DNA of 64,000 nt from Pseudomonas deceptionensis. GTDB lineage: Bacteria; Pseudomonadota; Gammaproteobacteria; Pseudomonadales; Pseudomonadaceae. A program made the position numbers and the translations under genes. How positions within the stretch are numbered: the first letter of the stretch is position 1; each line of letters starts with the position of its first letter. The DNA is taken from positions 3,493,501 through 3,557,500 of the forward strand of contig NZ_FNUD01000002.1 in NCBI RefSeq assembly GCF_900106095.1, given 5' to 3'. The notes beneath the pieces were generated by a model. It saw nothing but the letters and a program-made list of their open reading frames with translations, was not told where the DNA came from and made no database searches. This document shows, piece by piece, positions 1 to 7,811 of the stretch.

Positions 1-2
1 TC

Positions 3-275
3 GAATCCTCGCAGCCGGGGCAATTGAGCATGACCTTGAGCGATACGGGTAAAGGCATGACCCCGCAGCAACAACAGGTGGTTTTTAAACCGTTTTTTAC
101 CACCAAACAAGGCGGTTTGGGCGTCGGTTTGGCGTTAGTTAAAAGAATTATGGAGCGTTTCGAAGGTTCGGTCGAACTGACCAGCCGAGAGCAGGAAGGA
201 ACCCGCGTGCGACTCAACTTCAAAGTGGCAACGGGAGAAGCATATGGAGCACAGCATACTGCTGGTCGAGGATGA
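3..275 (+). CDS. Sensor histidine kinase, C-terminal part only (cut by window edge)
   Basis: Only the end of the ATP-binding (HATPase_c) domain is present. The G1-type box DTGKGM and the G2-type box GGLGVGLALVKRI are both visible, so the kinase core is intact as far as it is seen. Such a kinase autophosphorylates on a histidine that lies outside the window and passes the phosphate to its partner. The next gene starts 32 nt before this one stops, so the two are translationally coupled and the NtrC-type regulator is the obvious partner. The sensed signal cannot be told because the input domain is missing. Confidence 0.85.
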   Translation, partial: ESSQPGQLSMTLSDTGKGMTPQQQQVVFKPFFTTKQGGLGVGLALVKRIMERFEGSVELTSREQEGTRVRLNFKVATGEAYGAQHTAGRG

Positions 276-1671
276 CCAGCTTCTGGCCGAGAATATTCAG
301 ACTTACCTGGAGCGTAAAAACTTCGAGGTGACGATCTGCCATTCGGCTGAAGACGCGCTGCAAAAGTTGACGACCTTCACCCCCGACGTTGTATTGACCG
401 ACAACTCACTGCCTGGCATGAGTGGCCATGACCTGATCCAGAAGCTGCTCGACAGCGCGCCGGATTTGAAAGTGATCATGATGACCGGTTACGGCAACGT
501 AGAGGATGCGGTGATTGCGATGAAGGAGGGCGCCTTCCACTACGTCACCAAACCGGTGGCCCTGGCCGAGCTCAAGCTGTTGCTGGACAAGGCCATGGCG
601 ACTGACCGAATGGAGCGCACCCTGTCGTTTTACCAGGAGCGTGAGGCCCAAAAATCAGGGGTTCAGGCCTTGATCGGCGATTCGGCGCCCATGCAGTACC
701 TCAAGGGCACCATTGCCCAGTTGCTCGACGCCGAGCGCCGGATGGCCAACACCGACTTGCCGCCTGTGCTGGTGGAAGGCGAGACCGGCACTGGCAAGGA
801 ACTGGTGGCGCGGGCCCTGCATTTCGACGGGCCACGCAGCAAAGGCCCGTTCATTGAGTTCAACTGTGCGTCGATTCCGTCCAACCTGGTGGAGTCTGAG
901 CTCTTCGGTCACGAGAAAGGGGCTTTCACCGATGCAAAGGACCGTCGTGTGGGGCTGGTAGAAGCAGCCGATGGCGGTACGCTGTTTCTCGACGAAGTAG
1001 GGGAAATGGACCTGCTGCTGCAAGCCAAGCTGCTCAAATTACTGGAAGACCGGACCATTCGCCGAGTCGGTTCGGTCAAGGAACGCAAAGTCGATCTGCG
1101 CGTTATCAGTGCCACCAACTGTAACCTCGAACAGATGGTTCAACAGGGTAAATTCCGTCGAGACCTGTTCTTTCGTCTGCGCATCATTTCGATCAAAGTA
1201 CCGCGACTGTATAGCCGGGGTCAGGACATTCTGTTGCTGGCGCGGCACTTCCTGGCCAGTCATGGCAAACGCTATGGCAAGCCGCACCTGCATTTCAGCA
1301 ACCAGGCCGAAGAGTTGCTGCTCAGTTACAGCTGGCCGGGCAATGTGCGCGAGCTGCGCAACATGCTTGAGCAAACAGTGCTGCTGGCCCAGAGCGACAC
1401 TATTGCCGCGCATCAACTGAACGTCTGCTTGAGCCTGGTAGATGAACCTTTGGTGTTACAGGAAGCGAAATATCACGAGCCTCGCCCGGTGTACAACGAT
1501 GTCGAGTCGATGAGCCTGCCGGAAGTCGAGCGCGATATGGTACGCAAGATGCTCGACAAGACCGACTGGAACGTCACCAAGTCAGCCCGTCTGCTGGGGC
1601 TGAGCCGAGACATGCTGCGCTACCGGATAGAAAAGCTGGGTCTCGAACGCCCGGACAAGCGGCAGTGGTGA
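244..1671 (+). CDS. NtrC-family sigma-54-dependent response regulator
   Basis: The 475-residue protein has the full NtrC layout. A receiver domain (1-120) carries acidic residues D10/D11, phospho-acceptor D53 and K103. A sigma-54 AAA+ domain (about 140-380) has Walker A GETGTGKE (179-186) and Walker [10 protein letters not shown] (244-252). A Fis-type helix-turn-helix (443-467) ends the protein. It should activate sigma-54 promoters after phosphorylation by the kinase whose gene overlaps its start. The sigma-54-contact loop reads GAFTDA (226-231) where most family members have GAFTGA. Relatives include DctD-, AauR- and MifR-type regulators of organic-acid or amino-acid uptake, but the target here is not known. 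The neighbouring peptide transport gene is on the other strand. Confidence 0.93.
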   Translation: MEHSILLVEDDQLLAENIQTYLERKNFEVTICHSAEDALQKLTTFTPDVVLTDNSLPGMSGHDLIQKLLDSAPDLKVIMMTGYGNVEDAVIAMKEGAFHYVTKPVALAELKLLLDKAMATDRMERTLSFYQEREAQKSGVQALIGDSAPMQYLKGTIAQLLDAERRMANTDLPPVLVEGETGTGKELVARALHFDGPRSKGPFIEFNCASIPSNLVESELFGHEKGAFTDAKDRRVGLVEAADGGTLFLDEVGEMDLLLQAKLLKLLEDRTIRRVGSVKERKVDLRVISATNCNLEQMVQQGKFRRDLFFRLRIISIKVPRLYSRGQDILLLARHFLASHGKRYGKPHLHFSNQAEELLLSYSWPGNVRELRNMLEQTVLLAQSDTIAAHQLNVCLSLVDEPLVLQEAKYHEPRPVYNDVESMSLPEVERDMVRKMLDKTDWNVTKSARLLGLSRDMLRYRIEKLGLERPDKRQW

Positions 1672-1672
1672 C

Positions 1673-1716
1673 CCGGCGCCAGAGCCGAAACTGCCCCGGC
1701 ACAGGTCTGGCGCCGG
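1673..1716. terminator. Stem-loop between convergent genes
   Basis: CCGGCGCCAG (1673-1682) is exactly complementary to CTGGCGCCGG (1707-1716), which gives a 10-bp GC-rich stem. It starts just after the stop codon of the NtrC-type regulator and lies before the end of the convergent dppA-like gene. No clear T-run follows on either strand, so it may act as a transcript-end hairpin more than as a classic terminator. Confidence 0.55.
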
Positions 1717-1756
1717 CTCGGGAAGGCGAAGGGGCCGCCTGGCCGGCCCGTGTCAC

Positions 1757-3358
1757 TCACTGTTCGTTGTAGACGCCGTAGAAACTGCTGAGTCCGAAGG
1801 GGCTGATCTTGAAGTCCATCACACTGGTGCGCATCGGCTGGTAGACCGTGGAGTGGGCGATCGGGGTGATCGGCACCTGCGCTTTCAGGACACGCTGCGC
1901 TTCTTTGTACAACTCGGTGCGCTTTTCCACATCGGTGGTAGCCGCGGCGGCCTTCACCAGTTTTTCGTAGCCATCATTGCACCACTTGGCGAAGTTGTTG
2001 CCGTTGACCGAGTTGCAGCTGTAGAGGGTACCCAGCCAGTTGTCCGGGTCACCGTTATCGCCCGTGAAGCCGATCAGCATGACGTCGTGCTCGCCGGCGT
2101 GGGCGCGCTTGATGTACTCACCCCATTCGTAGCTGACGATGTTGGCCTTGATACCGATTTTGGACCAGTCGGCCTGGAGCATTTCGGCCATCAGCTTGGC
2201 GTTGGGGTTGTAGGGGCGCTGTACCGGCATGGCCCATAGGGTGATTTGTGTGCCTTCTTTCACCCCTGCAGCCTTTAGCAGTTCCTTGGCCTTCTGCGGG
2301 TTATAGCCGGCGTCCTTGATGGTCTCGTCATAGGACCACTGGGTCGGCGGCAGGCCGTTGACGGCCAACTGGCCGGCGCCCTGGTAAACGGCGTCGATGA
2401 TGGATTGCTTGTTTACCGCCATGTCTAGCGCCTGGCGTACTTCGAGCTTGTCGAACGGCTTGCGGGTGAAGTTGTAGGCGATGTAGCCAAGGTTGAAGCC
2501 TGGTTGACTCGGCATCTTGAGGCTCTTGTCCTCCTGCAGCGGCTTGATATCGGCCGGGCGCGGGAAGGCGGTGATCTGACATTCGTTCTTTTTCAGCTTT
2601 TGCATGCGCACCGAGGCGTCGGTGGTGATGGCGAAGATCAGGTTGTCGATCTTCACGTCTTCAGGCTTCCAGTAGTCCTTGTTGCCCTTGAAGCGAATCT
2701 GGGCGTCTTTCTGGTACTTGCTGAACACGAACGGGCCAGTGCCGATCGGCTTTTGGTTGATGGTCTTGGCCTTGCCTTCCTTGAGCAACTGGTCCGCGTA
2801 TTCAGCCGACTGGATAGAGGCGAAGCTCATGGCCATGTTCTGGATGAAGGCTGCGTTGACACCGTTGAGCGTGAACTTGACGGTATGGTCGTCGACTTTT
2901 TCGACCTTGGTTATGTTTTCGTTCATCCCCATGTCGGTGAAGTAAGGAAATTCGGTGGGGTAGGCCTTGCGGAACGGCATGTCCTTGTCGAGCATGCGGT
3001 TGAAGGTAAACAGCACGTCGTCTGCGTTGAAGTTGCGGGTCGGCGTGAAGTAGTCGGTGGTGTGGAACTTGACCCCGTCACGCAGGTGGAAGGTGTAGGT
3101 CAGGCCATCGGGAGAAACGTCCCAGCTGGTCGCCAGCCCCGGGATGACCTTGGTGCTGCCACGTTCGAACTGCGAGAGGCGGTTGAATACGGTTTCGGCT
3201 GAGGCGTCGAAGTCGGTCCCCGTGGTGTATTGGCCTGGGTCGAAGCCCGCGGGGCTGCCTTCGGAGCAGAACACCAGGTTACTGGCGGCGTGGGTCAAAC
3301 AGCAACCGAGGATCAGGCCGGCGGCGATCATGGTTTTGAGCGTGTTTTTTTTGCGCAT
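1757..3358 (-). CDS. dppA: Periplasmic dipeptide-binding protein, DppA-like (SBP_bac_5)
   Basis: This 533-residue extracytoplasmic solute-binding protein belongs to ABC family 5. It starts with a signal peptide (basic MRKK, hydrophobic core, THA-type cleavage near residue 25). The mature start VFCSEGSPAGFDPGQYTTGTDFDASAETVFNRL-type region is the DppA signature. It should capture di- or oligopeptides for an ABC permease, but no permease genes are adjacent, so it must share one encoded elsewhere. The start is an ATG with GAGG about 7 nt upstream. The 257-nt gap upstream holds the palindrome TTAAGTCAGGCTTAA, which also occurs before the peptidase gene. This suggests joint control by the XRE-cupin protein next door. 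Confidence 0.9.
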   Translation of the reverse strand: MRKKNTLKTMIAAGLILGCCLTHAASNLVFCSEGSPAGFDPGQYTTGTDFDASAETVFNRLSQFERGSTKVIPGLATSWDVSPDGLTYTFHLRDGVKFHTTDYFTPTRNFNADDVLFTFNRMLDKDMPFRKAYPTEFPYFTDMGMNENITKVEKVDDHTVKFTLNGVNAAFIQNMAMSFASIQSAEYADQLLKEGKAKTINQKPIGTGPFVFSKYQKDAQIRFKGNKDYWKPEDVKIDNLIFAITTDASVRMQKLKKNECQITAFPRPADIKPLQEDKSLKMPSQPGFNLGYIAYNFTRKPFDKLEVRQALDMAVNKQSIIDAVYQGAGQLAVNGLPPTQWSYDETIKDAGYNPQKAKELLKAAGVKEGTQITLWAMPVQRPYNPNAKLMAEMLQADWSKIGIKANIVSYEWGEYIKRAHAGEHDVMLIGFTGDNGDPDNWLGTLYSCNSVNGNNFAKWCNDGYEKLVKAAAATTDVEKRTELYKEAQRVLKAQVPITPIAHSTVYQPMRTSVMDFKISPFGLSSFYGVYNEQ

Positions 3359-3581
3359 GCGAACCTCATTGTTTTTATTTTGAGGGCGGCAGATCAGGTA
3401 GTCATTCCAGGGGGATGCACCTGACCCTGCGGCTTTACGGGCTGTAGGCTGCCCGCCATTTGCGGACAGAAAGCCGAAGGCCGTCGTCCTGGCTCGGGCG
3501 GTTGCGCTAAAGGGAGAGGGGTGCTCGCGCCGCCACCGGCCGAGGGAAAACTTAAGTCATTCTAAAATCAATTTCAACTTA

Positions 3582-3600
3582 AATTAAGTCAGGCTTAATT
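3582..3600. promoter_or_regulatory. Palindromic operator upstream of the dppA-like gene
   Basis: AATTAAG-tcagg-CTTAATT is a perfect inverted repeat with 7-bp arms and a 5-nt spacer. Its core of 15 bases is identical to the one at 4293-4307. It lies just downstream of the regulator gene and about 225 nt upstream of the dppA-like start. A further half-site (TTAAGTCA) is at 3552-3559. The likely ligand is the XRE-cupin regulator encoded between the two sites. That assignment is an inference from position and symmetry. Confidence 0.65.
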
Positions 3601-3615
3601 TTTAAGCGTGCCAAG

Positions 3616-4182
3616 TCAGACCGCGGGGCGATCGTCGAGTAGCCCGCCCATGGTGGTGACCACCAGTACTTCGGCAACATCGTCGCCAGCGTTGGCGATG
3701 GAATGCGGCTTGGTGGAGTCAAAATGCACCGAGCCCCCGGGGCCAAGCGGGTAGTTGTGGCCTTCGATGGTGTAGACGATTTGCCCGGAGAGCACATAGG
3801 TGAACTCTGCGCCTTCGTGGGAGATGAGCTCGGACTGGTAGCCCACCGCCATGGTCATCTTCATTGCATTGACCAGGTTGCCGGGGAAGTTGCTGGACAG
3901 GCGCTCGTAGACCAGCGGCTGGCTGCCTATGGTGTAGCGCACGCGCTGGCCCTGGTGGGAATCGGGCTGAGGCTGGGCGGGCTGGTCGAACAGTATGTTG
4001 AGCGCAATGCCCAAGGATTTTGCGATTCTGGCCAACGAGGAGATGGACACGCCAGTGAGGTTACGTTCCGCCTGGGACAGGAAGCTGGCAGTGAGGCCTG
4101 ATTCAGTGGCGACTTGGTTCAGGGTCTTGTTGGCGGCACGGCGATAGCGGCGCAGCCGTTCCCCGATCAGTTCTGCGGTCAT
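3616..4182 (-). CDS. XRE-family regulator with C-terminal cupin domain
   Basis: The protein of 188 residues begins MTAELIGERLRRYRRAANK. Longer upstream reading is non-conserved, so the ATG at 4182 is preferred. Residues about 8-65 form an XRE helix-turn-helix (TLNQVATESGLTASFLSQAERN), and residues about 110-185 form a cupin_2 barrel (EFTYVLSGQIVYTIEGH, then a second half ending VLVVTTM). This two-domain type (PuuR/SutR-like) usually represses nearby transport or catabolic genes and senses a small ligand through the cupin. It diverges from the M24 peptidase gene and sits upstream of the dppA-like gene. Both promoters carry the same palindrome. Confidence 0.88.
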   Translation of the reverse strand: MTAELIGERLRRYRRAANKTLNQVATESGLTASFLSQAERNLTGVSISSLARIAKSLGIALNILFDQPAQPQPDSHQGQRVRYTIGSQPLVYERLSSNFPGNLVNAMKMTMAVGYQSELISHEGAEFTYVLSGQIVYTIEGHNYPLGPGGSVHFDSTKPHSIANAGDDVAEVLVVTTMGGLLDDRPAV

Positions 4183-4281
4183 TGGCGTGGCTCGTGTTCT
4201 GAAAGGCGCAAGTATAGCGGGCGACGCCTTGCAGAAAAGGCTTTTAGCCTTGTTGATGTTAAGTAGCACTGAAAATATGCA

Positions 4282-4310
4282 TTGACGACTATTTAAGTCA
4301 GGCTTAAATT
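4282..4310 (+). promoter_or_regulatory. Promoter of the M24 peptidase gene with operator between -35 and -10
   Basis: A -35-like TTGACG (4282-4287) and a -10-like TAAATT (4305-4310) are 17 nt apart. The perfect palindrome ATTTAAG-tcagg-CTTAAAT (4291-4309) fills the space between them, so a bound protein would block RNA polymerase. This arrangement fits repression by the divergently encoded XRE-cupin protein. Confidence 0.62.
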
Positions 4311-4342
4311 TCGTCCACTGCAATATAATTCGGGAGAACGAG

Positions 4343-5560
4343 ATGACAGTGGGCGTAGGTGGCAAAACTCCGGAACAGGCGCTGGCCGGCCTGGTGAAGA
4401 TGACCGCGGGCATGAAGCCCATCGGCCTCGACGAATACCAGTCACGCATTGCCAAGGCCCAGGGCCTGATGCACGAGCAGGGCATCGCCGCCATCTACCT
4501 GAACGCTGGCAGCAACCTGTGCTACTTCACCGGGGTGAAGTGGAGTCCGAGCGAACGCATGGTCGGCGCGGTGCTGCCCGCCAATGGACCGCTGGCCTAT
4601 ATCGCCCCGGCATTCGAAGAGGGCACCATCCGCGATTTCCGCGAGGTAGACGGGGCTATCCATGGCTGGCATGAGCACGAGAGTCCCTACCGCCTGCTGC
4701 TCGACATGCTCGCGGGAATGGGCATCGCTGCCGATGCTGTGGTGGGCCTGTGCCCGTCGCTGGCGTTCTTCATGTTCGACGGTATCCGCCGCCTCGAATC
4801 GGGCTTCGAGTTCGTAGACGCTTCTTGCGTGACAAACCCGTGCCGGTATCACAAGTCCCCTGCAGAATTGGCGCTGATGCAGCGCGCCAAAGACATGACC
4901 CTGGAAGTGCAAAAGGCTGCCGCCAGCATCCTGCGCGCAGGCATCAGCACTACCGAGGTTGCCGAATTCATCCGCGAGGCGCACCGCAAGGTGGGCGCGC
5001 CGGGTTCGACTTTCTGCATCGTGCTGTTTGGCGAGGCCAGCGCTTTCCCCCATGGGGTGAAGCACGCGCAGGTGCTCAAGGACGGCGACATGGTGCTGAT
5101 CGACACGGGCTGCCTGCTCCACGGCTACCAGTCGGACATCACTCGCAGTTACGTATTCGGCACCCCGAACGATCGCCAGCGCGCCATATGGAACCTGGAA
5201 AAAACCGCCCAGCAGGCAGCCTTCGACGCCGCGCGTCTGGGCGAACCCTGCCAGGCGGTGGATGCCGCCGCGCGGCTTAGCCTGGAAGCCGCCGGTCTCG
5301 GCCCGGACTACCAGTTACCCGGCTTGCCGCACCGTACCGGACATGGCATCGGCCTGGACATTCACGAAGGACCCTACCTGGTGCGTGGTGATCAGACGCC
5401 ACTGGCCGAGGGCATGTGCTTCTCCAATGAGCCGATGATTTGCGTGCCGGGGGAGTTCGGCATTCGCCTGGAGGATCACTTCTACATGACCGCCACTGGC
5501 CCGCGCTGGTTTACCCAGCCGAGCCATTGCGTAGACGATCCGTTCGGGCTGGAGGCCTAA
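4343..5560 (+). CDS. M24-family metallopeptidase (Xaa-Pro dipeptidase/aminopeptidase-like)
   Basis: The 405-residue protein has a creatinase-type N-terminal domain and a pita-bread M24 domain (about 175-400). The five metal ligands are all present: D254 and D265 (VLIDTG...SDITRSY), H334 (RTGHGIGL), E363 (FSNEPM) and E377 (IRLEDHF). It should cleave peptides with proline next to the scissile bond, although some relatives act on creatine-like amidines. The start ATG has GGAGAA 6-8 nt upstream. It pairs functionally with the DppA-like binding protein: peptides are imported and then hydrolysed, probably under the shared operator. Confidence 0.9.
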   Translation: MTVGVGGKTPEQALAGLVKMTAGMKPIGLDEYQSRIAKAQGLMHEQGIAAIYLNAGSNLCYFTGVKWSPSERMVGAVLPANGPLAYIAPAFEEGTIRDFREVDGAIHGWHEHESPYRLLLDMLAGMGIAADAVVGLCPSLAFFMFDGIRRLESGFEFVDASCVTNPCRYHKSPAELALMQRAKDMTLEVQKAAASILRAGISTTEVAEFIREAHRKVGAPGSTFCIVLFGEASAFPHGVKHAQVLKDGDMVLIDTGCLLHGYQSDITRSYVFGTPNDRQRAIWNLEKTAQQAAFDAARLGEPCQAVDAAARLSLEAAGLGPDYQLPGLPHRTGHGIGLDIHEGPYLVRGDQTPLAEGMCFSNEPMICVPGEFGIRLEDHFYMTATGPRWFTQPSHCVDDPFGLEA

Positions 5561-5664
5561 AGGCCTGAAGGCAGGCTTGTGACGAGGCTAAATCCCCAAC
5601 CGCCACGGCATTTGTTTGAAACAGTAAGGCACCCCACGCCCAATGCGATTTGGCCCTTGAGGCG

Positions 5665-6594
5665 TCATTTTTTCGTTAGCGAGGTCATGGGTGCCATGTT
5701 CGAACACGCGGCCAGGTCTTCGAGAAAGGCTTGAAGTATCGGCGGCGGGGCAATGCCTCGCCGGGTAATCACATCGAAGGGTGACATGAGCTTCAAGCTG
5801 TTGGGCGCCAGTTGGTGCATTTCGCCGGTCTTGATCCACTGGCTGGCGAAATGGGTGGGCAAAAAGCCCAGATAGGCCCCCGAGATCAGCAGGATGGCCA
5901 AGGCTTCAATATTGTCCACAGTGGCTGCCGCCTTGCTGACCCCCAAGTGCTCCAGATCGTATTGCTGCATGTAGCCCCTGGCGACAATCCGGCTGGTACC
6001 GACTTCATCGAGCAGTTCGCTTCCTTCGGCTTTACTGCCATAGAGCGGGTGCCGCCGCCCGCAATATAACCCCAGTGCTTCCTCATACAGCGGCGCTTGC
6101 AGCAACCCCGGTACGTGGATCGGAAAGTGCCCGATGGCCAGGTGCAGGCGGCCGTCAAGTACGCGTTCTTCCAGCTCTGCCGGGGTGCCGACATACACGT
6201 TCAGGTGGACATCATGGCCTCTGGACACAAAGCGCTGGGTGGTGCGCGGGATAGGCGACCCCGGATCGGTAATGGTGGTGTCGATAATCCCCAGGTTGAG
6301 CTTGCCACTGATGTGTTGCTTGAGTACGTCGGCGTCCATGCAGAAATTTTCTACGGCTGAGAGCAGACGCTGAGTTGCCTCGTGGATGGCCACGCCTTGT
6401 TCGGTCAGGCGAAAGCCGCTGCGCCCGCGCTGGCAGAGTTTGACCCCCAGCCGGGTCTCCAGGTGGGTCATCTGCTCGCTGATGGTTGACTGGCCTGCGT
6501 TCAATGCCGCCTGTGCAGCAGAAAAGCCGCCGCACCTGACAATGGTCGCAAACACCCTGAGCAGTTTCAGATCAACATCGTGCAGTTGAATCAC
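5665..6594 (-). CDS. LysR-type transcriptional regulator
   Basis: The 309-residue protein begins at GTG 6594 with GGAGA six bases upstream (complement of 6601-6605); the reading frame continues further upstream but without family similarity. The N-terminal winged helix-turn-helix (LLRVFATIVRCGGFSAAQAALNAGQSTISEQMTHLE) is typical, followed by a substrate-binding effector domain (about 95-300). It is transcribed away from the ureohydrolase gene, the classic layout of a LysR activator and its target (as in the gbuR/gbuA and gpuR/gpuA pairs of Pseudomonas). The inducer is probably the substrate of the cluster. Confidence 0.9.
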   Translation of the reverse strand: MIQLHDVDLKLLRVFATIVRCGGFSAAQAALNAGQSTISEQMTHLETRLGVKLCQRGRSGFRLTEQGVAIHEATQRLLSAVENFCMDADVLKQHISGKLNLGIIDTTITDPGSPIPRTTQRFVSRGHDVHLNVYVGTPAELEERVLDGRLHLAIGHFPIHVPGLLQAPLYEEALGLYCGRRHPLYGSKAEGSELLDEVGTSRIVARGYMQQYDLEHLGVSKAAATVDNIEALAILLISGAYLGFLPTHFASQWIKTGEMHQLAPNSLKLMSPFDVITRRGIAPPPILQAFLEDLAACSNMAPMTSLTKK

Positions 6595-6617
6595 GTTGAA
6601 TCTCCATCCGTACGAGC

Positions 6618-6643
6618 ATCGGGAATGCCGATATAAGTATCGG
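6618..6643. promoter_or_regulatory. Probable LysR operator in the divergent promoter
   Basis: Three half-sites alternate here: ATCGG (6618-6622), CCGATA (6628-6633) and TATCGG (6638-6643). Each neighbouring pair forms an inverted repeat. The cluster of half-sites lies about 100 nt before the ureohydrolase start and just upstream of the LysR gene, which is where a LysR protein normally binds to control both promoters. Confidence 0.5.
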
Positions 6644-6745
6644 ATGTTTAGCATTTTTACTACCCATACCTGCGCTCATAGTCACTCCATCAGCGGTCGC
6701 GCAACAGTACTGCTGAGTCAATAACAAGAATTGGAGATGCCTTAA

Positions 6746-7744
6746 ATGTCGAACAATGGTTATGAATCCGGTCGCCTGAACTTGCCGTTTGTGGGGCACT
6801 GCACTTTTGCCAAGTCCCCGGTGTGTACCGATTGGGATGCCCTGGATGCCGACGTCGCGATCCTTGGCGTACCCAATGACATGGGAACGCAGTGGCGCTC
6901 CGGAGCTCGTTTTGGACCACGCGGCATTCGTGAGGCATCGACGCTGTTTTCGTTTGGCCATAGCGGCGCTTACGATCATGAAGACGATGTGATGTACCTG
7001 ACAGCATCGGACGTGCGGATGGTCGATGTGGGTGACGCCGATATTGTGCATACCGACATGGCGACCAGTAATGAAAATACTGAGTTTGCAGTGCGCAAAA
7101 TTCTTGATGCCGGCGTCATGCCTGTGGTGCTCGGGGGCGATCATTCGGTGCACGCCCCGGTAATCAAGGCGTTCGAAGGCCGCGGCCCGATCCATATCAT
7201 TCACTTCGACGCGCACCTGGACTTCGTTGATGAGCGGCATGGCGTGCGCTACGGGCATGGAAACCCGCTGCGCCGAGCGTCTGAAATGAACCACATTGTC
7301 GGCATGACCCAGATGGGTATCCGCAATGTCTCCTCTTCCAACCGCGACGACTATGAGGCGGCCCATAGCGCCGGTTCGAAAATCCTTTCGGTACGCGATG
7401 TGCGCCGCCTCGGTACAGAGGGCGTGCTGGCCCTGATTCCGCAAAACATCAATTACTACATCACTATCGACATTGACGGTTTTGACCCCTCCATTGCACC
7501 GGGTACCGGCACCCCCAGCCATGGTGGCTTCCTCTATTACGAAGTGCTGGAAATCATCCAGGCTCTGGTTAAACGCAGCAAAGGCAACATCGTGGGCATG
7601 GACTTGGTAGAGGTTGCACCGGTTTATGACCCGTCGGGCATCACCTCGATTCTTGCCGCGCAACTGCTGCTCAACAGTATCGGTTTCATCTTCCATGAGC
7701 GGGCCCAAGCCAAGCGAATGATGAGTGAATTGACACCGGCCTGA
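6746..7744 (+). CDS. Ureohydrolase of the agmatinase/guanidinobutyrase family
   Basis: The 332-residue arginase-fold enzyme has the full set of manganese ligands: H133 (GGDHS), D155/H157/D159 (HFDAHLDF), D242 and D244 (IDIDGFDP). The family hydrolyses a guanidino group to urea and an amine. In Pseudomonas the nearest functional types are guanidinobutyrase (GbuA) and guanidinopropionase (GpuA), which like this gene lie opposite a LysR regulator. Sequence alone does not decide the substrate, which could also be agmatine. GGAG lies about 10 nt before the start. An aldehyde dehydrogenase, a permease and a GMC oxidoreductase follow on the same strand. Confidence 0.88.
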   Translation: MSNNGYESGRLNLPFVGHCTFAKSPVCTDWDALDADVAILGVPNDMGTQWRSGARFGPRGIREASTLFSFGHSGAYDHEDDVMYLTASDVRMVDVGDADIVHTDMATSNENTEFAVRKILDAGVMPVVLGGDHSVHAPVIKAFEGRGPIHIIHFDAHLDFVDERHGVRYGHGNPLRRASEMNHIVGMTQMGIRNVSSSNRDDYEAAHSAGSKILSVRDVRRLGTEGVLALIPQNINYYITIDIDGFDPSIAPGTGTPSHGGFLYYEVLEIIQALVKRSKGNIVGMDLVEVAPVYDPSGITSILAAQLLLNSIGFIFHERAQAKRMMSELTPA

Positions 7745-7811
7745 TCAGCAACCCGGGGCTATCGACCCAGTGCTTGCGTGGTGCTTGAGCCACGACCAGA
7801 GAGAATTAAAA

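Noticed and set aside
655..1416. Long minus-strand frames opposite the NtrC-type regulator
   Set aside because: They are mirror frames of a GC-rich gene with clear domains on the plus strand and have no family similarity.
2504..3202. 232-codon plus-strand frame opposite the dppA-like gene
   Set aside because: Its composition is that of an antisense shadow (histidine-, valine- and glycine-rich). The minus strand has a full signal peptide and family match.
3555..3615. Exact -35/-10 for the dppA-like gene
   Set aside because: Several A/T-rich hexamers fit poorly and no pair stands out, so only the operator is listed.
6572..7708. 378-codon minus-strand frame opposite the ureohydrolase
   Set aside because: It is an antisense shadow of a gene with all metal ligands in place.
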